A stretch of DNA of 64,000 bases from Pseudonocardia hydrocarbonoxydans (GTDB lineage: Bacteria; Actinomycetota; Actinomycetes; Mycobacteriales; Pseudonocardiaceae), in the NCBI RefSeq assembly GCF_006539565.1, contig NZ_BJNG01000040.1, positions 1 to 64,000 of the forward strand, given 5' to 3'. This document shows, piece by piece, positions 59,336 through 64,000 of the stretch (its first letter is position 1; each line of letters opens with the position of its first letter). Made by a program: the position numbers and the translations under genes. Below the pieces are notes generated by a model. It saw nothing but the letters and a program-made list of their open reading frames with translations. It was not told the origin of the DNA and ran no database searches.

Positions 59336-60538
59336 CTAATCCTCGACGATGAACCGGGCACGCTCATAGAGCTCGTCGTACGTAATCACCTCCGTATCTG
59401 CGAGGGCAGTTCGAAACAGTTCGAAGCTTTCCATCATCTCGCCATTCGGGCCGCTCTCGGTATCGAACTCTTGCAGCTTTCCGATTACCACAACCTGACG
59501 CGGGCGAGACCCACTCACGCTAAGTCCGGTCGGCGCACCATCAGCACCGATAATGCTGTGCATCTGCGTGCCGATATGGCGAAGTGCCTTACGAGTTGTT
59601 TTCTGCACCTGCGCGACGCCCCCAACTAGCTCGTAACTGGGCGCAAAGGTGCTCGGCTTCCGGTACGGGTTCTTCGCTAGCAGTTCAGCATCGTGCCTCT
59701 TGATCTCACAGAAGAGAAGAGTGTTCACATAGCCACGCGTCCGCATCAGCGCATCTATACGATTACCTGCGCCAAGAAAAACGCTCTTGCCTGCGGTTGC
59801 CCTTTCGAGCTTCCCGTCGTCCATTCCATCCGTTGCAATTAGGTTCAGGCCATACCCGAAAATCCAGCGGTTGCGCTCAAAGAAGTTCTGCCAGACGCCT
59901 TCAGGCTTCTCCCTAGTCCGCTCCCTGTGTGCTGCAAAGTAAGCAGCATCATTAAGTAATCTCTCAAACTCGGCGAGTTCCTGCTTTCTGTTTGCAATTA
60001 GCGAGATGTCCTTGTCGGTAAGGTTGCTCCCGAGGGCGGTGCGGATAGCTTCGAGAACTTGGGCTTTATCCTCAGACTGCAGCAGCTCGATCAGCTTGAC
60101 TGCATCGTCCGGCACCACGCTGAATCCGCCCTCAGGTATGACAATACCGCGGACGCCCTGTACGAACGTGATGAGTTTCCACAAGTTCTTGTGAGCATCG
60201 GTCGCGTCGACCGCGCCCTTAACGGTTAGCGGCGCATCATGATCGTTCAACTCAAGCGCAGTCTGGCCCAACTTGGTCTTGTCCTTCAGCCAGAACTTGA
60301 ACCGTGGCGAGCATCCGTCAGGCTTCTTCACCAAGGTGACTGTCACCATGACTGCCGTTCGAGGCTTATCCATCAAGATAAAATGCTTGACTAAGGATCT
60401 GCCGTGAGTGCGTTTAGTGTCATAGAAGTAGTTGATACTTGCCTCAGCGACTCGGATCTGGAGATCCGACAAATCCTCGGACTCGACGTCAAACTCCACA
60501 TTCGGACTGAAGAGACTTGTTGGAGCTTTTATAGCCAT
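59336..60538 (-). CDS. sduA: Shedu (DUF4263) anti-phage defence nuclease
   Basis: 400 residues from ATG 60538, chosen because AGGGGG lies upstream; GTG at 60571 is also open. The C-terminal half is the DUF4263 PD-(D/E)xK nuclease: NRWIFGYGL, then RIDALMRTRG (Asp262) and FCEIKRHDAELL (Glu278, Lys280). The N-terminal half (TAVMVTVTLVKKPDG, LWKLITFVQGVRGI) is the less conserved sensory part. Shedu proteins restrict phage as single-gene systems by nicking DNA. Lower GC than the host and set in the island. Confidence 0.88.
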   Translation of the reverse strand: MAIKAPTSLFSPNVEFDVESEDLSDLQIRVAEASINYFYDTKRTHGRSLVKHFILMDKPRTAVMVTVTLVKKPDGCSPRFKFWLKDKTKLGQTALELNDHDAPLTVKGAVDATDAHKNLWKLITFVQGVRGIVIPEGGFSVVPDDAVKLIELLQSEDKAQVLEAIRTALGSNLTDKDISLIANRKQELAEFERLLNDAAYFAAHRERTREKPEGVWQNFFERNRWIFGYGLNLIATDGMDDGKLERATAGKSVFLGAGNRIDALMRTRGYVNTLLFCEIKRHDAELLAKNPYRKPSTFAPSYELVGGVAQVQKTTRKALRHIGTQMHSIIGADGAPTGLSVSGSRPRQVVVIGKLQEFDTESGPNGEMMESFELFRTALADTEVITYDELYERARFIVED

Positions 60539-60779
60539 GTCAGCAACCCCCTGCTCAGCAAGCAACACCAACTTGCCTTCGCTCAGCGTGGCTCTACCGT
60601 TACTTTCCGTCTGCGTACTTGTAGGACTCGACTATGACTCGCCGCCGCTCGGCCTGACAGACCTTCCGGACGGGCTACGCACCGCGCTGGCGTGCGGGCT
60701 TGATCCGAGACTTGGCTACTGCACGGAGCGCATCCACATGTGTGTGCAGACGGCTCTGCGAAGCATCGGCCCCGCGCTA
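60539..60779. other. Shedu upstream region, no gene seen
   Basis: Low-complexity-free but AT-richer than the host; no credible ORF. Promoter for the Shedu gene must lie here, but no clear -10/-35 pair was found. Confidence 0.4.
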
Positions 60780-60944
60780 TCAGTACCTCGCTAGCGGCTC
60801 GACGAGCGCGACCGCCTCAGCGTCGGCCGTGTTTAACGGTGTACCCGTGGTGACGTGGTCGCGGTACCTGGCTGCTAGACCGCGGTCCCACCCGGACAGG
60901 AGCCCGCATACTGCGACTTCCAGGTCCGTCAGCATCCGGCCCAT
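60780..60944 (-). CDS. Small hypothetical protein (54 aa)
   Basis: ATG start at 60944. Reads MGRMLTDLEVAVCGLLSGWDR then GLAARYRDHVTTGTPLNTAD and ends AEAVALVEPLARY. The reading is natural-looking (helical, mixed charge) and uses normal codons, but the ribosome site is weak. Alternative start ATG at 60935. Function unknown; low-to-moderate confidence. Confidence 0.4.
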   Translation of the reverse strand: MGRMLTDLEVAVCGLLSGWDRGLAARYRDHVTTGTPLNTADAEAVALVEPLARY

Positions 60945-61128
60945 CCCGCACCAGTCGCCGGTCGTCTCTTGCCGCCCGGGAGATCGAGCAGGGGCGTCCT
61001 AGTGCCTCTGCACGCATCGCAGACCGGCCGGACCCGTTCGAAGCTCGTAGCGGGCCCGTGACCGTGAGCAGATGGTCAGGCGCAACCTCCCCAAGTGCCC
61101 GGCCGCTGGGCGTCGATAACCTCGATCG

Positions 61129-61558
61129 ATGCAGCTCGTCGCAACGGCCCCCGCCCCGGCTCCTGGCCCCGCCATCCTTACACCGACAGCCGCTCTAATC
61201 GGCGCTATCGCAGTAGTGCTCGTTGGTTTCGGCGCAGCGGAACTGGCTAAAGCAGCATAGAGAAAGTATCTATGCAGTAGTTCAGGGCGGCCTAGACGCC
61301 TCCGTACTTGAAGTTATTCTCTTGGTTGCACCACCGGAGGTCGGAACGAAGTCAGTCGCTCTAATGCAGAAGGTAGTCTTGCTGGAACAAGCCGTATTCT
61401 CGCATGAGGATGATACAGCGACTGAGCGTCTACACGACGAGTTGGCTCAGATTAACCAGAACTTGCGAACAATGATGCGGGCCGACATCAGTGTTGCAAC
61501 AGTTAACGAACAAGGGTCGGGGCAGGAGCGACGGCTTCCCGTGCCCGGTCGTACGTAG
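61129..61558 (+). pseudogene. Frameshifted TM-anchored protein
   Basis: A first ORF (61129-61260) encodes a TM segment (AALIGAIAVVLVGFGAAELA) and stops at TAG; dropping one base (T at 61258) joins it in frame with ORF 61223-61558, giving AARESIYAVVQGGLDA. The combined 143-residue protein (TM helix then helical domain) matches the architecture of the protein at 58719-59315, sharing CTAATCGGCGCTATCGC. Either a pseudogene, a sequencing error or a +1 recoding site. Confidence 0.5.
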
Positions 61559-61607
61559 TCCACGGCTGCATTCCTAGCAAAGTATCGAGTACGCGACTGA
61601 TTCTCAA

Positions 61608-62189
61608 TCATGCCCCGGGACCCCTCACGACCTGGAACGTGTGACTATCAGACTGGGCTTGCTCGTTGGTGTCATCCATTCTGGCGTCCGCAACTACCCT
61701 GTAGTCTCCTACAGGTAGATAAAGCAAAACCTTAGCATTGCAGCCAGTCGTTCCGGCGCCTTCGGGGGCAATTTCTCCGGTAGCCACCGAGACTATCCGG
61801 TAGCTGACAGTGCACGGCCTCGGGCCATCGGTGGTTAGGCCGGTGATCCGTATTCTCAGCCCAGCTTTCGGCGTCCCGCTACTAACAATAGTGGTTTCGA
61901 ATACGTCGTTCTGAATCTCATTGCGCGCAAAACCTTCGGAGGTCTCAACTTGTAGCTCTAGAAACCTTGGAGCCTCCGAGGTTTCGGGAGGTGGATCTGT
62001 CGCGGCAGTCGTAGCATTTGCTTCGGCCGACGGAATCGATGCCGGCGGCGTCGCATAGGTTGGGGGTGACCCGGGTGATGAGCCTCCACGTACGTCATTT
62101 GCAAAGGCCAAGAGTGCCACTACTAACGCCGCAATGGTGGAGTACGCGACGATGCGGGCTAGGCGGGGTCCCACGCCGTCATCTGCCAT
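61608..62189 (-). CDS. TM-anchored extracytoplasmic protein, hypothetical
   Basis: 193 residues: TM helix (IVAYSTIAALVVALLAFA), then a Pro/Thr/Ser-rich linker (SPPTYATPPASIPSAEANA) and a beta-rich domain (FETTIVSSGTPKAGLRIRIT, YRVVADARMDDTNEQ). Looks like an Ig-like or beta-sandwich surface domain. No family recognised. Sits in the island. Confidence 0.6.
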   Translation of the reverse strand: MADDGVGPRLARIVAYSTIAALVVALLAFANDVRGGSSPGSPPTYATPPASIPSAEANATTAATDPPPETSEAPRFLELQVETSEGFARNEIQNDVFETTIVSSGTPKAGLRIRITGLTTDGPRPCTVSYRIVSVATGEIAPEGAGTTGCNAKVLLYLPVGDYRVVADARMDDTNEQAQSDSHTFQVVRGPGA

Positions 62190-62421
62190 AGACGAACTCT
62201 ATCGGGCGACGCCCTTAGGTGCACACCTACCGAAGCGACCCGTTCATCGTCCCGGCCGCAGCTCTTAGCTCACGCCCGACGACGGCCGGAAGGTCCACGC
62301 GACGAGTGCGGCACCGGGCGGAGCCGCGTTGCCCACCCCCGGTGCGGTGTCGTCCCGGCACTGCTCCCCGCATCGCGAACGGATCGACGGGGCCTTGTCA
62401 CGGAGCCATCGAGTACCGGGG
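62190..62421. other. Intergenic stretch, no gene seen
   Basis: 232 bp, GC-rich again, with a short open reading in both strands but no credible start or conserved look. Confidence 0.35.
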
Positions 62422-62733
62422 TCATCGGACACCGGGGATCCGATCGGACCGCGTCAGCATCCCGTCCGCGGTGAGGACGTAGAAGCCCAGCCGGTCGACC
62501 CTGGCGCGGTCGTCCGTACTCAGCACCGCGTGGATCTCGTATCCGTGGACCAGGACGTCCCGACCGGCTGCAAGCTCGTCGAGACGGTCCAGGCCATAGG
62601 CACGGCGGAAGACGGGATCGACTCTCCCGTCCCGTGCGCTAAGGCGTGCCTCTAGGTAACGGAGTCGGTCTCGAAGGTGGTCGCGTAGTTCGCTGCGAGC
62701 CTCTGGGCTACGAACCTTTCTAGACATCGCCAT
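62422..62733 (-). CDS. Hypothetical protein, downstream of terminase small subunit
   Basis: 103 residues from ATG 62733 (second ATG at 62727). Reads MSRKVRSPEARSELRDHLRD then a helical region and ends with LGFYVLTADGMLTRSDRIPG. Overlaps the terminase stop by 14 bp, so probably the same operon. AAGGGGC ribosome site upstream. No family recognised. Confidence 0.5.
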   Translation of the reverse strand: MAMSRKVRSPEARSELRDHLRDRLRYLEARLSARDGRVDPVFRRAYGLDRLDELAAGRDVLVHGYEIHAVLSTDDRARVDRLGFYVLTADGMLTRSDRIPGVR

Positions 62734-63148
62734 TTGTGAGCCCCTTCGCCCTATCCCAGCGAGCCCGCGCGGCTTTACGGCCCGACTCGGATCGACTCAT
62801 CGGCCCGTCGGTAATGACGGTCGTTGTCACGGTCTCGACGGAGTCGTGGAACTTAATCTTGCCGAGCAGGCCGGCTAGGGCCTGCTCTTGGTATCTACGC
62901 TCAGAGATCAGAGGATGGATTACGAGATTCTTCTGACTTCCGAGCACCGTAAGCGGTTGTCCTGCGATGCCTTCGGTCAACTTGTCGATCTGATCTCGGA
63001 TACGGCACGCGGCGTGAAGCACTTCGAGTTCGTCGCGGCGCAGTTCGTAGTCGTCGGTGATCGAGTTCCATAGCTCGATCCCGGATTTGCCGAGATCGTC
63101 CGGGGCGGAGGCGTCCCGCTTAGCGTCAGTGAGTGTGTCGGTGGTCAT
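62720..63148 (-). CDS. P27-like phage terminase small subunit
   Basis: 142 residues from ATG 63148, after AAAGGCAAC. Marks: GIELWNSITDDYELRRDELE, LHAACRIRDQIDKL and HPLISERRYQEQALAGLLGK, the helical core of P27-family TerS that binds DNA at packaging sites, then a basic C-terminal tail (SESGRKAARARWDRAKG). A terminase large subunit would be expected further on but is not seen downstream; the gene may act alone as in phage satellites. Confidence 0.7.
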   Translation of the reverse strand: MTTDTLTDAKRDASAPDDLGKSGIELWNSITDDYELRRDELEVLHAACRIRDQIDKLTEGIAGQPLTVLGSQKNLVIHPLISERRYQEQALAGLLGKIKFHDSVETVTTTVITDGPMSRSESGRKAARARWDRAKGLTNGDV

Positions 63149-63274
63149 TAGTTGCCTTTCTGCAATTTCTATTGTGGGTCTGCGTCGTACCCGAAGCCTG
63201 ATCCGGATTACGGGGCGATCAGGGAGCCCCGGGGAGGGGTAACCTCCCCTGGGGGTCACGGCCTAAGCGGCTGG
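63149..63274. other. Terminase promoter region
   Basis: 126 bp upstream of the terminase-like gene. No strong -10/-35 pair was recognised. The AAAGG ribosome site lies at the gene end of it. Confidence 0.3.
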
Positions 63275-63469
63275 CTAAGCCATGCCCGGAATTGATCCGA
63301 CATCCCTAGCGGATTCGCTTATCGCTGCGCTTAGCTCGTACGCGTTGCCGGTCCGGTTGTGCTCGATGTCGGGCGGGCCGTGCACGTCCTGATCGAGCGG
63401 TGCTCGTGGCCGTGCCGTGCCTCCGGCCTCGGTCGCGTTAGTGAGCCTGGCCGTGCTCGTTCCCGTCAC
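63275..63469 (-). CDS. Possible small ORF (64 aa)
   Basis: GTG start 63469, reading MTGTSTARLTNATEAGGTAR then RPRAPLDQDVHGPPDIEHNR and ending AYELSAAISESARDVGSIPG. Natural-looking but no good ribosome site, and the frame is open upstream. No family recognised; low confidence. Confidence 0.35.
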   Translation of the reverse strand: MTGTSTARLTNATEAGGTARPRAPLDQDVHGPPDIEHNRTGNAYELSAAISESARDVGSIPGMA

Positions 63470-63721
63470 TCGACGAGCTACACCGCCGCCTGGTCGTGAT
63501 GCCGGTACGCGCGTGCTCGGTGCGGGTCGGTGTCGACCAGGCCGCGATGCAGGGCCGTACGTGGCTCTGCGATGCCCATTGCGCTTCCCCGGGTAGCACC
63601 GTGCAGGGCCGCGGACGGCTTCCCGGTGTGTTTGCCTAGGGGCGGCTAGCGCGGGCCTGAGATTCGCGACCCGGGGCGGTTATCGAGCCGGGATCGCGTA
63701 CGGCAGAGCCACCCTTACCGC

Positions 63722-63814
63722 GTGGCTGAGCTTGCTTTCCATCTCGTCGGTGTCGCGTTACAGATCGGCGGTGCAGCGCTCACTGTCGTCGGCGCCCATC
63801 TAGGGATCAACTAG
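63722..63814 (+). CDS. Possible 30-residue hydrophobic peptide
   Basis: GTG 63722 to TAG 63814: VAELAFHLVGVALQIGGAA then TVVGAHLGIN. Single TM-like helix of small-holin or toxin-peptide type, but too short to trust. Ends next to the stop of the partial gene on the other strand. Confidence 0.22.
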   Translation: MAELAFHLVGVALQIGGAALTVVGAHLGIN

Positions 63815-64000
63815 TCACCCCGACGCGAAATCTGGCGAGTCTGTCACCGCAGGTTCCGGGAACGTAAGGTTTCGAATCGCCGGGAAAAGGTTGAGAAATG
63901 AATCCTCGATCTCGGCCGTTGCGGGTTTGTTGTCCGTCGTCTGCCACGAAACCTTCGTAGTCATCTTGTTCTTGTCAGTTGTCGCCACCCACACCGCCGG
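63815..64000 (-). CDS. 3' part of an unknown gene cut by the right edge
   Basis: Minus-strand reading frame with TGA at 63815-63817, open to the window edge (62 codons). Ends ...SFLNLFPAIRNLTFPEPAVTD and carries VWVATTDKNKMTTKVSW before it. Coding is clear from the even composition; function unknown, start beyond 64000. Confidence 0.6.
   Translation of the reverse strand, partial: PAVWVATTDKNKMTTKVSWQTTDNKPATAEIEDSFLNLFPAIRNLTFPEPAVTDSPDFASG

Larger units (their letters stand above)
58661..64000. mobile_element. Left part of a genomic island (phage/satellite-derived), right end beyond window
   Basis: Starts where tadA is cut. From here GC falls clearly, codons such as ATA, AAA and TTA appear, and gene content becomes accessory: a Shedu nuclease, TM-anchored small proteins, a terminase small subunit and unknown ORFs. 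No tRNA or integrase in the window. Exact att site cannot be set without the right end. Confidence 0.75.

Noticed and set aside
60432-60794. Plus-strand frame opposite the Shedu start region
   Set aside because: Odd composition, no ribosome site, overlaps the Shedu N-terminus and its promoter.

Overview
The window is a high-GC actinobacterial chromosome segment. Mycothiol genes, GlnR, a 6C RNA and gene order close to Mycobacterium point to a mycolic-acid-free relative such as Pseudonocardia (an inference). Most genes are packed with 1-4 base start/stop overlaps, many starts are GTG, and several genes look leaderless.

Region 1 (1-13.5 kb) is a phosphate locus with an arsenic-resistance cluster inside it. 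It holds an LCP cell-wall ligase (cut by the left edge), two tandem phoU genes behind a clear PHO box, and the pstSCAB operon read leftwards with its own PHO-like box. The ars cluster lies between phoU and pst: arsI, an ACR3 arsenite pump, three ArsR-type regulators and four arsenate-reductase modules. mshD (mycothiol synthase) and glnR follow.

Region 2 (13.5-23.3 kb) holds an lmeA-like lipid-binding protein, a thioredoxin-like protein, and a sulfur operon (DUF4395, sulfurtransferase, DUF1416) led by a cysteine-containing leaderless leader peptide. A nitrobindin-like protein, a DivIVA-like coiled-coil protein with pentapeptide repeats, a Fur-family regulator, a YgfZ-like protein, an MFS exporter and DUF3073 follow.

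Region 3 (23.3-48 kb) is a dispersed de novo purine cluster, mostly leftward: purM, purF, purL, purQ, purS, purC, purB, purD. Between these lie a PAS-GGDEF-EAL protein, a sterol-carrier-like protein, a three-gene response-regulator/phosphatase-kinase operon, hydrolases, a TetR regulator, an ECF sigma factor with a probable anti-sigma partner, threonine aldolase, a K+ channel and an aminotransferase.

Region 4 (48-58.7 kb) resembles the M. tuberculosis Rv3659c-Rv3671 neighbourhood: a glycerophosphodiesterase, an epoxide-hydrolase-like enzyme, a holin-family membrane protein, NhaA, ArfB, Acs, a HAD phosphatase, the 6C non-coding RNA, a septum-site-determining (Ssd/CpaE-like) protein, and a TadA/CpaF ATPase that breaks off right after its Walker A region.

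Region 5 (58.66-64 kb) begins at that break. Base and codon use change to lower GC. It carries TM-anchored small proteins (one frameshifted), a Shedu-type (DUF4263) anti-phage nuclease, a P27-like phage terminase small subunit, small unknown ORFs, and a gene cut by the right edge. I read it as the left part of a phage-derived or phage-satellite island inserted in the tad locus; no integrase or right boundary is visible.
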